NCBI GenBank assembly: GCA_900556025.1
Contig: USNG01000038.1
Coordinates: forward strand, 1-14,188
Source: an uncultured Mycoplasmatota bacterium
Lineage (GTDB): Bacteria; Bacillota_I; Bacilli_A; RF39; UBA660
Reading direction: 5' to 3'
DNA: 14,188 nt
The number at the start of each line of letters is the position of its first letter. The stretch's first letter is position 1. The position numbers and the translations under genes were made by a program. Under the pieces are notes generated by a model. The model searched no databases and was not told the origin of the DNA. It was given only the letters and a program-made list of their open reading frames with translations. Positions 6,424-13,703 of the stretch are shown one piece after another.

Positions 6424-7929
6424 TTTTTCACTTTTGACAATTAAGCTATTTCCAGTCATTTCTTTAGGTTTACTAATTTCATATAAATCTACTATTGTTG
6501 GGATAACATCTTTTAGTGAACCTGTGCTTTGTAGTTTTATATTTTCATTACATATTACAAAAGGAACTTTTGAATCAGTATGACATGTTAATATGTTTCC
6601 TGCTTCATCTTTCATATATTCTATATTTCCATGATCAGCTACGATTGCTAATTCATAAAAATTATCTTTTGCTTTATCCAATATTTGTTTTGTACAAACA
6701 TCACATGCTTCTAAAGCTCTAATAGAGGCTGGGATATTTCCAGTATGAGCAACAGTATCTGGATTTGAAAAATTTACAAGAATAAAATCAAAATCTTCAT
6801 CTATTGCATCAAGTACAGCTGTAGTTACTTCTGTTATATTCATTTCTGGTTTCATATCATATCTTGGAACTTTAGGAGATGGTACTAATATTTTATATAA
6901 ATTCTTATCTGAAAACTCTTCTGCTCCATCAAAGAAATATGTTACATGTGAATATTTTGATGCTTCTGCAATTCTTGCTTGTTTGAATTCTAAGTCAGCT
7001 AAATATTTGCCAAATGTATTTGATAAGGTTTCGTTCGTAAATGCTCCTGTTATCTTATCATTTGTACTATATAATGACATGAATTTAACATTTTTATATT
7101 TTTTAGTATTAAACATATTGAATGAATCATCTACAAAAGCAGATATTAATTCATCACTTCTTTCTGGTCTAAAGTCTACGAATAATACTCCATCATTATC
7201 TTTAATATTACTTCCTTTTGTTATTACACTAGGATTTATATATTCATCGCTTATATTATTTTTATAATGTAGTTCTAAACATCTCATGTAGTCTGAAAAG
7301 TTATTTCCTATATTATATGCCATAACATCATATGCTTTTTTTACTCTATCATAATTTCCATCAGTGTCTAATGCATAATACCTTCCACTTAATGTTCCTA
7401 TTGTACCTAAGCCTAACTTTTCAGCTTTTTGCATGAATGTGCCAATATAGTCAATACCTTTAGTTTTTAAATTATCTCTTCCATCCATTATAAAATGAAA
7501 TACAACACTTTTAACATTTCTTATTTTTGCTAATGCAAGTGTAGCATAAAAGTGATCAATACATGAATGCACTCCTCCATTTGAAACTACGCCAACTAAA
7601 TGAAGTGTTGAATTATTTTCATTTACATGATCCATTAAATCTAATAGATTATCATTTTCAAAGAAACTTTTATCTTTAATGCTATTATTTATTATTGTGT
7701 ATGGTTGAATTACAGTTCTTCCAGCACCTATAGTCATATGTCCAACTTCACAGTTACCTGGTTGACTTTTTGGTAGTCCAACTATTTCTCCACTTGCTTC
7801 TAGTTGACTAACAGAATATTCTTTGAAAATATGTGCTAAATTAGGTAAACTTGCCATTTTGATAGCATTTCCATTATTATTTTCTCTTATTCCAAAGCCA
7901 TCTAAAATTAATAAAATAATTTTTTTCAT
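6421..7929 (-). CDS. gpmI: Cofactor-independent phosphoglycerate mutase, with altered active-site residues
   Basis: The family interconverts 3- and 2-phosphoglycerate in lower glycolysis through a phosphoserine intermediate and two metal ions. At 502 residues the length is normal. Visible family features are LDGFG with the metal Asp10, GGVHS with His121, MDGRD at 148-152, SGRYY with Arg183, FRPER with Arg254 and Arg257, SPKVP with Lys353, NPDTVAH with Asp391 and His395, ADHGN with Asp432 and His433, and CHT with His450. Two positions differ. The nucleophile motif GNSEVGH reads GNCEVGH, with Cys60 (codon TGT) for Ser. The MDRD after SGRYY reads LDTD, with Thr189 for a substrate-contacting Arg. 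GGVHSH also reads GGVHSC. Everything else is intact and in frame. AGGAGA precedes the ATG. The product is probably a divergent mutase; loss of activity or altered chemistry is possible. Confidence 0.9.
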   Translation of the reverse strand: MKKIILLILDGFGIRENNNGNAIKMASLPNLAHIFKEYSVSQLEASGEIVGLPKSQPGNCEVGHMTIGAGRTVIQPYTIINNSIKDKSFFENDNLLDLMDHVNENNSTLHLVGVVSNGGVHSCIDHFYATLALAKIRNVKSVVFHFIMDGRDNLKTKGIDYIGTFMQKAEKLGLGTIGTLSGRYYALDTDGNYDRVKKAYDVMAYNIGNNFSDYMRCLELHYKNNISDEYINPSVITKGSNIKDNDGVLFVDFRPERSDELISAFVDDSFNMFNTKKYKNVKFMSLYSTNDKITGAFTNETLSNTFGKYLADLEFKQARIAEASKYSHVTYFFDGAEEFSDKNLYKILVPSPKVPRYDMKPEMNITEVTTAVLDAIDEDFDFILVNFSNPDTVAHTGNIPASIRALEACDVCTKQILDKAKDNFYELAIVADHGNIEYMKDEAGNILTCHTDSKVPFVICNENIKLQSTGSLKDVIPTIVDLYEISKPKEMTGNSLIVKSEK

Positions 7930-7966
7930 AATTTTCTCCTGTTAATATTCTAACATAATATAGGAA

Positions 7967-7972
7967 ATTATA
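7967..7972 (-). promoter_or_regulatory. Candidate -10 element of gpmI
   Basis: A perfect TATAAT on the minus strand follows directly on the T-run of the spo0A terminator, 37 bp before the gpmI ATG. No good -35 is visible at 16-18 bp, where the terminator stem lies. A promoter is expected because the preceding terminator looks strong. Confidence 0.35.
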
Positions 7973-7973
7973 A

Positions 7974-8017
7974 AAGAAAAAAACTTAATATGATTAGTTA
8001 TGATTAATCATATCAAG
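7974..8017 (-). terminator. Terminator of spo0A, overlapping its last codons
   Basis: On the minus strand CTTGATATGATTA (8017-8005) pairs with TAATCATATTAAG (7996-7984) over 13 bp with a single G-T pair, around an 8-base loop. It is followed by seven T, C and more T. The 5' arm and loop are in the last seven codons of spo0A and the stop codon (7996-7994) is in the 3' arm. It is the strongest terminator in the window. Confidence 0.85.
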
Positions 8018-8755
8018 TCTTAATTTATCTGCTAAAGTAACTATAAATTCTGAATTTGTTGGTTTTGCTCTATCAATATCTACACTATGACCAAATATTT
8101 CATCCATTAAATCTATATCTCCTCTAAGCCATGAAACCTCAATAGCATGTCTTATTGCTCTTTCTACTCTTTGAGTTGATGTATTAAATTTAACTGATAA
8201 GTCTGGATATAATTCTTTAGTTATTCCACCTATAAATCCAGGATTTCCATATACCATTAAAACAGCTGATCTTATATATTGATATCCTTTTATATGTGAT
8301 GGAATACCTAAAGCATGTAAAAGATTAGTTACTTGAATTTGAATATCTTTACTTTGAATTTCTGATATTTGATTTTTGTTTCTTTCACTATTATAAATAT
8401 CTAATACTTTATTTTTTATACTTTCTAATTCAAATGGTTTTAGTACATAATATTTAACTCCATATTCACTTACTTTTCTTATTATTTCTTCATCATTAAA
8501 TGAGGTCATCATTATAACTTTGCTTTTACAATTATGTTCTTTCATATATTTTAATACATCAATACCATCTTTTATTGGCATTATTAAATCTAATAACATA
8601 ATATCAAAATCTAAATTACTATCTAACATTTTAATTGCTTTCATACCATCTGATGCTTCTGCAACTACTTCTATTTCATTTCCTCCATTAAAGTACTTCT
8701 TTACTAAATTTACTGTTCCTGCATTATCATCTACTACGAATACTTTAACTTTCAT
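7994..8755 (-). CDS. spo0A: Sporulation transcription factor Spo0A
   Basis: This is the response regulator that starts sporulation and other stationary-phase programmes in Firmicutes when phosphorylated, by binding 0A boxes. Residues 1-120 are a complete receiver: Asp9/Asp10, phospho-acceptor Asp56 in LLDLIMP, Thr84 in MMTS and Lys106 in LKPFE. Residues 140-253 are the Spo0A C-terminal DNA-binding domain. It carries GIPSHIKGYQYIR, FNTSTQRVERAIRHAIEVSW and AKPTNSEFIVTLADKLRL, nearly as in Bacillus. The length of 253 residues is usual. AAGGAG lies shortly before the ATG. It is a single-gene unit between the tpiA terminator and its own. A 0A box upstream suggests autoregulation. Its usual neighbour spoIVB is not adjacent here. 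All phosphorylation residues are present, so the protein should be functional. Confidence 0.97.
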   Translation of the reverse strand: MKVKVFVVDDNAGTVNLVKKYFNGGNEIEVVAEASDGMKAIKMLDSNLDFDIMLLDLIMPIKDGIDVLKYMKEHNCKSKVIMMTSFNDEEIIRKVSEYGVKYYVLKPFELESIKNKVLDIYNSERNKNQISEIQSKDIQIQVTNLLHALGIPSHIKGYQYIRSAVLMVYGNPGFIGGITKELYPDLSVKFNTSTQRVERAIRHAIEVSWLRGDIDLMDEIFGHSVDIDRAKPTNSEFIVTLADKLRLDMINHN

Positions 8756-8783
8756 TTTTTCTCCTTTTTGTTCCTTTTTATTT

Positions 8784-8789
8784 ATTATA
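8784..8789 (-). promoter_or_regulatory. Candidate -10 element of spo0A
   Basis: A perfect TATAAT on the minus strand lies 28 bp before the ATG. The -35 region at 17 bp is poor (AGAAAT), as expected for a regulated promoter or a different sigma factor. The 0A box at 8854-8860 is about 65 bp upstream of it. Confidence 0.4.
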
Positions 8790-8851
8790 GTACATTAATT
8801 ATATATATTTCTACAGGAGATTTTGTCTTTATTTGCATAATTATGTAATCT

Positions 8852-8862
8852 TTTGTCGAAAA
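8852..8862 (+). promoter_or_regulatory. 0A box (Spo0A binding site) upstream of spo0A
   Basis: TTTGTCGAAAA contains the exact consensus TGTCGAA at 8854-8860. It lies in the 132-bp space between tpiA and spo0A, about 99 bp before the spo0A start codon. It overlaps the T-run of the tpiA terminator. I found no other exact copy by reading the rest of the window. Position and match suggest that Spo0A controls its own gene, as in Bacillus. Binding is inference. Confidence 0.6.
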
Positions 8863-8887
8863 AAAGTTCTAAATGTAAAATTTAGAA
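8859..8887 (-). terminator. Terminator of the operon ending in tpiA
   Basis: On the minus strand TTCTAAAT (8887-8880) pairs perfectly with ATTTAGAA (8874-8867) around a 5-base loop, followed by C and seven T (8865-8859). It starts directly after the tpiA stop codon. The last two bases of the T-run are also the last two bases of the 0A box. Confidence 0.8.
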
Positions 8888-9592
8888 TTAATTTAGCTCA
8901 TTTATAATAGATTTTAATTCATCTATATTGATACTTGATTTTCCTATAAGAATACCATCACTAACATCAAATACATTTTTTGCATTTTCTTTAGTTATAG
9001 AGCCACCATAATATACTTCTATATCTAAATTATATTTAGTTTTAATATATTCTTTTATTTGAATAATTGTTTTTGTTATTTTATCAATACATTGGATTTC
9101 TCCACTACCTACAGCCCAGTTTGGTTCATATACAATAGATAAGTATTTTAAATTTGATGTTTCGATTGATTTTAAATAATAATTTAATTCTTTTTTGATA
9201 TAGTTAAATGGTTTTTTGGTTTTTTTATACTCTCCTACACAAAGAATAGTGTTAAATTTATTACTTAATGATTTGAATAGTTTTTCTTTAGTTACTTCTT
9301 TTGATTCTTCTATGATTTTTCTTCTTTCATAGTGACCAATTAATGTGTATGTAACATTTATATCTCTTAAAGATTCTAAATTTAATTCACCTGTGAATGA
9401 TCCCATATTTGAACTAAAGAAGTTTTGTGTTCCGATACTATATTTAGCATCTTTGAATAGTGTTAAATATAATATAGGAGGAAATAATATAAAGTCATAG
9501 TTTATATTATTTATGTTATCAAAATCATTTTTGAAATTTATCATATCATTATATAATAGATAACTTTTTTGATTTAGAATTACTTTTTTCAT
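8888..9592 (-). CDS. tpiA: Triose-phosphate isomerase, divergent
   Basis: The enzyme interconverts dihydroxyacetone phosphate and glyceraldehyde 3-phosphate as a TIM-barrel dimer in the cytoplasm. At 234 residues it is somewhat short (usual about 250). Catalytic residues are present: Asn7 and Lys9 (NQK, usually NWK), His87 in IGHYERR (usually IGHSERR) and Glu156 in YEPNWAVGSGE, with the phosphate-gripping loop intact. YYGGSITKENA and DGILIGKSS form the phosphate-binding end. IGTQNFFSSNMGSFTGE also matches the family. The Ser to Tyr change next to the catalytic His and the Trp to Gln change are unusual, but the core chemistry residues are kept. It overlaps pgk by 4 bp (ATGA) and is the last gene of its operon. 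I expect an active enzyme. Confidence 0.93.
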   Translation of the reverse strand: MKKVILNQKSYLLYNDMINFKNDFDNINNINYDFILFPPILYLTLFKDAKYSIGTQNFFSSNMGSFTGELNLESLRDINVTYTLIGHYERRKIIEESKEVTKEKLFKSLSNKFNTILCVGEYKKTKKPFNYIKKELNYYLKSIETSNLKYLSIVYEPNWAVGSGEIQCIDKITKTIIQIKEYIKTKYNLDIEVYYGGSITKENAKNVFDVSDGILIGKSSINIDELKSIINELN

Positions 9593-10737
9593 TTATCTGT
9601 ACCATTTAATCTTTCTAGTGTTTTGAATTTTTTGCCTTCTAAGTATTCTAGTGTAGAACCTCCACCTGTTGAAATATAGTATAATTCAATATTAAAGTAT
9701 TTTGAAGCACCTGTTATATCTCCACCTGCTAGGATTGTATTGAATTTTTGTTTTTTTAGAAATTGCATTACTTTTTTGGTTCCATTTTCATATTTTTTAT
9801 CTTCATATTTTCCAAGTGGACCATTCCATAATACTAATTTGCTTGTTTTTAGCTCTTCTGTGAAGAGTTTTATTGTTTTAGGACCAATATCATATCCAAT
9901 ATCTTTATCACTCATATCTTCTATGTTTTTTACTCCATTTTGAGTTACAACATCTATTGGAAGAATAATTGTATTTGGATATTTCTTTAATAATTTTTTA
10001 GCGTAATCAATATGTTCTTCACTTAATATACTTTCTCCAATATTATATCCTTTAGCTTTTAAGAATGTAAAACACATTCCACCACCAATTAATAATTTAT
10101 TAGATGTTTTTATTAAATTATTTATTACACCTATTTTATCATCAACTTTAGCTCCGCCTAAAATTAAAGTTTTATTTTGTTTTAATGCTTTATCTAAAAC
10201 AGTAGTTTCATTTTGTACTAAAAATCCAGCATATGATGGTAAATATTTAGATATTCCATAAGTTGATGCATGACATCTATGAGCACTTCCAAATGCATCT
10301 AACACAAATATATCTCCTAGACTAGCCCAATATTTAGATAGTTTTTCATCACATGAACTCTCTAATGTTTTTGGATAATCTTCCCATCTAGTGTTTTCTA
10401 TAACAGCAATTTCTCCTTCACATAAATTATCTAAAGTAGTTTCTAAAAGTTCTCCTCTTGTTTGAGGAATAAAGTATACTGGAGTGTTTACTAAAGTTGA
10501 TAGATGTTTAGCAACAATTCTTAATGAGTTCTTTTTCTTGTCTTCTTCAGTTTTAACTCTTCCTAAGTGAGATAATAAAATTACTTTAGCTTTCTTTTCT
10601 ACTAGATAATTAATAGTTGTAAGACTGCTTACTATTCTGTTATCATCTAATATTTTTCCATCTTTAAATGGAACATTAAAGTCAACTCTTACTAATACTC
10701 TTTTACCTTTTACACTAGCACTTTTAATACTTTTCAT
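9589..10737 (-). CDS. pgk: Phosphoglycerate kinase
   Basis: It converts 1,3-bisphosphoglycerate and ADP to 3-phosphoglycerate and ATP. The 382 residues are slightly short for bacteria (about 390-400). N-domain substrate residues are present: RVDFNVP (14-23), Arg34 in DDNRI, SHLGR (56-60), Arg117 in ENTRW (usually ENVRF) and DAFGSAHR (147-154). In the C-domain are GGAKVDDKIGVI (194-205, usually KVSDKI), GGGMCFTF, WNGPLGKYE (304-312), AGGDITGA (337-344, usually GGGDSxAA) and STGGGSTLEYLEG (356-368). The nucleotide-binding Lys and Gly-rich loops are kept, but several flanking residues are unusual. It starts 11 bp after the upstream gene and overlaps tpiA by 4 bp (ATGA). Its TGA stop shows that UGA is a stop codon here. 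Confidence 0.96.
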   Translation of the reverse strand: MKSIKSASVKGKRVLVRVDFNVPFKDGKILDDNRIVSSLTTINYLVEKKAKVILLSHLGRVKTEEDKKKNSLRIVAKHLSTLVNTPVYFIPQTRGELLETTLDNLCEGEIAVIENTRWEDYPKTLESSCDEKLSKYWASLGDIFVLDAFGSAHRCHASTYGISKYLPSYAGFLVQNETTVLDKALKQNKTLILGGAKVDDKIGVINNLIKTSNKLLIGGGMCFTFLKAKGYNIGESILSEEHIDYAKKLLKKYPNTIILPIDVVTQNGVKNIEDMSDKDIGYDIGPKTIKLFTEELKTSKLVLWNGPLGKYEDKKYENGTKKVMQFLKKQKFNTILAGGDITGASKYFNIELYYISTGGGSTLEYLEGKKFKTLERLNGTDK

Positions 10738-10748
10738 ATTTTTTATAC

Positions 10749-11303
10749 CTACCCTTCAGTTTCTATGTATAATTTTTTAGCATCTTCTTCTAGTTTTTCT
10801 AATGTTGTGTTTACAATTTCTACATCATAATCTGTAAAATCATCTAAATCTATTTCTGTTTTATGTTTTTTTTGTTCTTCTGTTAAACCATTGTCAAAAT
10901 CTGGTCTTATTATATGAACTACTTTTGCATTTGGATATGAAGCTTTTAAATCATGTATTTCTTTTTTAAGTCTAACATCACTTATTATTATTGCATCATA
11001 GAAGCATGAGAATACATCTATATCATCTATCATTCTATTAATAAATAAATCATCTTTTTGTAAGTATTCTCTTATAACGCTTGTTCCTAGTTGTTGAAGT
11101 AATTCTCTAGGTTTAGTTTCTTCACTTAAATCCCATCCAGTCATTTCTCTAGCATAATATTTTATGTATTTTGATAATTGAGTTACAATAATTTTCTTTC
11201 CATTATCTTCATATGCTTTCTTTAAGAATGCTGAGAATGTGTCTTTCCCATGCTTTGCTTTTCCACACATTAAATAAATTGTTGGATTTTTCTTTTCTAT
11301 CAT
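10749..11303 (-). CDS. Deoxynucleoside monophosphate kinase-like P-loop protein
   Basis: This is a 184-residue P-loop protein. The Walker A is GKAKHGKDT at residues 14-22, the GxxxxGKDT form typical of the phage-type deoxynucleoside monophosphate kinase group, which phosphorylates dNMPs to dNDPs. A partner acidic strand DAIIISDVRLKKE (near 100) carries the Asp-Val-Arg seen in these kinases. The C-terminal YDVEIVNTTLEKLEEDAKKL resembles their ending. An LLQQLGTSVIRE segment lies in the middle. No signal peptide or membrane segment is present, so it is cytoplasmic. Its ATG overlaps the stop of the glycosidase gene (TAATG) with AAGGAGG before it, so expression is coupled to the surface genes. 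The substrate is not certain; a dephospho-CoA-kinase-like or adenylate-kinase-like role is the alternative. Confidence 0.65.
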   Translation of the reverse strand: MIEKKNPTIYLMCGKAKHGKDTFSAFLKKAYEDNGKKIIVTQLSKYIKYYAREMTGWDLSEETKPRELLQQLGTSVIREYLQKDDLFINRMIDDIDVFSCFYDAIIISDVRLKKEIHDLKASYPNAKVVHIIRPDFDNGLTEEQKKHKTEIDLDDFTDYDVEIVNTTLEKLEEDAKKLYIETEG

Positions 11304-12343
11304 TATTCCTCCTTATTATCATCTTTTGATAAAACCATCCATGCATTTGGTAATCTTCTTTCACCTGAATATCCATATCCTTGTGGATTATTAATTAGAG
11401 ATCCTTTCCCATTTTGAAATGCATATAATGCACTTGAGCCTCCACCATCTAAGTTAGCAGCGTTATATGCTTTATATTTAACAAATAATTCTGCTAAGTC
11501 TGGCATTGATATTCCTGTAGATGAAGCTGTTCTACCATCAATTACTACAAATAAAACTATTCCATCTTGTCTTTGTCCAATAGCACTTCTGTTAGCTATT
11601 CCCCAACCACCATTTCCTTTGAATGTTGATTTCTTTCCATTTATAACTAAGAATGGCCCAAATTCTACTGCTCTATCCATACCATCTTTGATAGCTTCTT
11701 TTGCAGACTTTTTAGTAAGCATTAATACATTATCTTTTGTAAAACCTATTAATCCTCCACCTTTATTTATTTTTCTACCAACGTCATAAACTTTTCCATC
11801 TTTAATAACTCTCCCAGTGACTCTATTACTTCCAGGTATTGAATTAACTCCAGAAGCATTCATAGCTATTAAAGCATTAGCGTCATTTGCCATTGTTGAA
11901 AGATAATCTCCACCTTTTCCATATTTTTTGGAAAATACAAGTTCTACATCAGCTGGATCATATACAACAACCATGTATCCTTTCCAACCTTTACCACTTA
12001 TATCTAATAATTTATATCTATCATCTTTATTATCTTTCTTTAAGATTTGTTCTTCATAAATAGATTCATATGTATCTGATTCAAAGTTAGGATTAAATGT
12101 TATTTTTGATGTATCAGTTGGATCTTCTGACTCAATTACTTTATTGTTATCTAATACTTTTTGTACTTCTTCTTCACTATAAAATACATAAGCAAAGTAA
12201 TGATGTGACTTAGTTGTCATAGCTGTTGTTACCCAAAAATCTCTAAAGAATGAAAATGGTCCATAAACTACAAAGAAACTTATTAAAGCTAAAACGTCTA
12301 CAACCATTAAAAATATTATAAACTTACTTTTTTTCTTTTTCAT
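11303..12343 (-). CDS. Membrane-anchored phosphodiester glycosidase (NAGPA domain) protein
   Basis: The 346-residue protein has an uncleaved N-terminal membrane segment at about 8-28 after KKKKSK, so the rest is outside the cell. Residues from about 120 to 340 form the NAGPA domain (phosphodiester glycosidase, often annotated as exopolysaccharide biosynthesis protein). It contains ANDANALIAMNASG (152-164), FGPFLVINGK (228-237), NRSAIGQRQDG (251-261), VIDGR (267-271) and AANLDGGGSSAL (295-306), and it ends ERRLPNAWMVLS. Family members remove GlcNAc from phosphodiester-linked sugars, so a cell-wall polymer or exported glycan is a plausible substrate. It starts 1 bp after the upstream gene, with AGGAG at the end of that gene, and overlaps the downstream kinase gene by one base. 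Confidence 0.86.
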   Translation of the reverse strand: MKKKKSKFIIFLMVVDVLALISFFVVYGPFSFFRDFWVTTAMTTKSHHYFAYVFYSEEEVQKVLDNNKVIESEDPTDTSKITFNPNFESDTYESIYEEQILKKDNKDDRYKLLDISGKGWKGYMVVVYDPADVELVFSKKYGKGGDYLSTMANDANALIAMNASGVNSIPGSNRVTGRVIKDGKVYDVGRKINKGGGLIGFTKDNVLMLTKKSAKEAIKDGMDRAVEFGPFLVINGKKSTFKGNGGWGIANRSAIGQRQDGIVLFVVIDGRTASSTGISMPDLAELFVKYKAYNAANLDGGGSSALYAFQNGKGSLINNPQGYGYSGERRLPNAWMVLSKDDNKEE

Positions 12344-12344
12344 T

Positions 12345-13694
12345 TTATTCTCCTAGTATAAATGGATTGTTAAGTGTTCCAGTTCCATTTTTAATCTTTA
12401 AATCATTCTTTAAGTTAAATGCTATTCTAACATTATATTTTGATGAGATATTATCACCAAATACAGTTCCATTTTCTTTAATAACATTTATTATTAAATC
12501 TGATTCTATTCCTCTTGTTAAAGTAAATACATTTTTAACATCACCTATGAAATTATCAGATATATTTAACATACCTATTTTCATAGTTACTTTTTCATTT
12601 TCTAATGCAGTATAGTCTAAATTATCTAAAGCTAATGTTCCAACATTCCATGATGAGTCTACTATATTTTTATTATTCTTTAATAAAGTTAAAACATCTT
12701 TATTTAGATATAAGCCTATTCCTGTTTTAACATTTATTTTATTTGAAGTAGTACCAAATGTTGTTTCAACTAATTTGTTATCTTTTTTGATTGCTTCAAT
12801 ACCTGCTACTCTAACACTATCTGCTGCTTTTTCTATAATTCTATATTTATTTCCATCTAATTCAATATAGTTTCCTACATAAACATCTTTTAATTCATTA
12901 ATGTCATGTTTTTCTACTACATATGGATTATTTTTAGAACCATTACCACTTAACAATTCTGTTTTAGATGATAAAGTTATGATAGGTCTTACTCCATGTA
13001 ACTTAGTACTAACTTGATCTTTTGCTATTTCTCCAGTTTCAGTTATGAAATATGTTCCATTAGATAAATCGGTTGTTGATAAATAATATGTCTCTCCATT
13101 ATTTAAGAAACTTGATTTACCACCTGCATTATAATAGTCATAAAGTGATAATATTGTAACTTTATTTGACATATTTAGATTTTCACATGTAATTTTTGTC
13201 ATATCATCAACTTTATCTTCACATCTAAATGAATTAGTTAATAAATCTAAACCATATAACTCTTTAGTAAATTTTGATTTTTCTGTATCATTCAACCACT
13301 TACTAACATATGAATCATCATATCCTTTTTCAAGTCCTGAATACATCATAGTAATAACATTTTCACTAATAGCCCTTATATTTTTTTCATTATCAATACC
13401 TAATATTCTATATAAATTTCCAGAATATATTAGATAATTATCATCTACTTTTCCTTTATAAGTGTAAGAAGTTTTATCATCATTTTTAACTAGTCCTTTT
13501 GTTTGATCTAGATAACTTTCATCTTTTAACACTTTATCAACAAGTAAATTTGTATTATTTGAAGCATTTTTACCATTTTCTAACTTATAATATTTAATTA
13601 ATCTAAATGTGTAAAATCCTATTATAAATAATAATATAAAAACATTTAGTGTAACTAAGATAGGAGTAATTTTTAGTACTTTTCTTCTAGACAT
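12345..13694 (-). CDS. Membrane-anchored extracellular protein with an internal duplication
   Basis: The function is not recognised. It has 449 residues, a basic start (MSRRKVLK) and one membrane segment at about 10-30; the rest is predicted outside. Residues about 79-260 and 269-448 look like two copies of one module. Each begins NYxxxxGNxYRI (86-97 and 275-286) and ends with a GVRPIITL or NVRIAFNL strand followed by GxGxxxNPYVV or GTGTLNNPFIL. The first copy has YYLSTTDLSNGTYFI and two cysteines (158, 170) that could form a disulfide. The pattern recalls the loosely defined DUF6273-like domains of Firmicute surface proteins. It is placed between DUF4956 (9-bp gap) and the glycosidase (1-bp gap), so it probably works with them at the envelope. 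AGAGGT before the ATG is the ribosome site. Confidence 0.7.
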   Translation of the reverse strand: MSRRKVLKITPILVTLNVFILLFIIGFYTFRLIKYYKLENGKNASNNTNLLVDKVLKDESYLDQTKGLVKNDDKTSYTYKGKVDDNYLIYSGNLYRILGIDNEKNIRAISENVITMMYSGLEKGYDDSYVSKWLNDTEKSKFTKELYGLDLLTNSFRCEDKVDDMTKITCENLNMSNKVTILSLYDYYNAGGKSSFLNNGETYYLSTTDLSNGTYFITETGEIAKDQVSTKLHGVRPIITLSSKTELLSGNGSKNNPYVVEKHDINELKDVYVGNYIELDGNKYRIIEKAADSVRVAGIEAIKKDNKLVETTFGTTSNKINVKTGIGLYLNKDVLTLLKNNKNIVDSSWNVGTLALDNLDYTALENEKVTMKIGMLNISDNFIGDVKNVFTLTRGIESDLIINVIKENGTVFGDNISSKYNVRIAFNLKNDLKIKNGTGTLNNPFILGE

Positions 13695-13703
13695 AATTTA
13701 CCT

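Noticed and set aside
7735..7765. Cys60 of gpmI as a sulfatase-type formylglycine site
   Set aside because: iPGM and sulfatases share a superfamily, but the modification motif CxPxR is absent (the sequence is CEVGH).
8790..8850. Sigma-H promoter upstream of spo0A
   Set aside because: A GTAGAAAT segment resembles part of a sigma-H -10, but no AGGAxxT-like -35 lies at the right spacing; the match is too weak to call.
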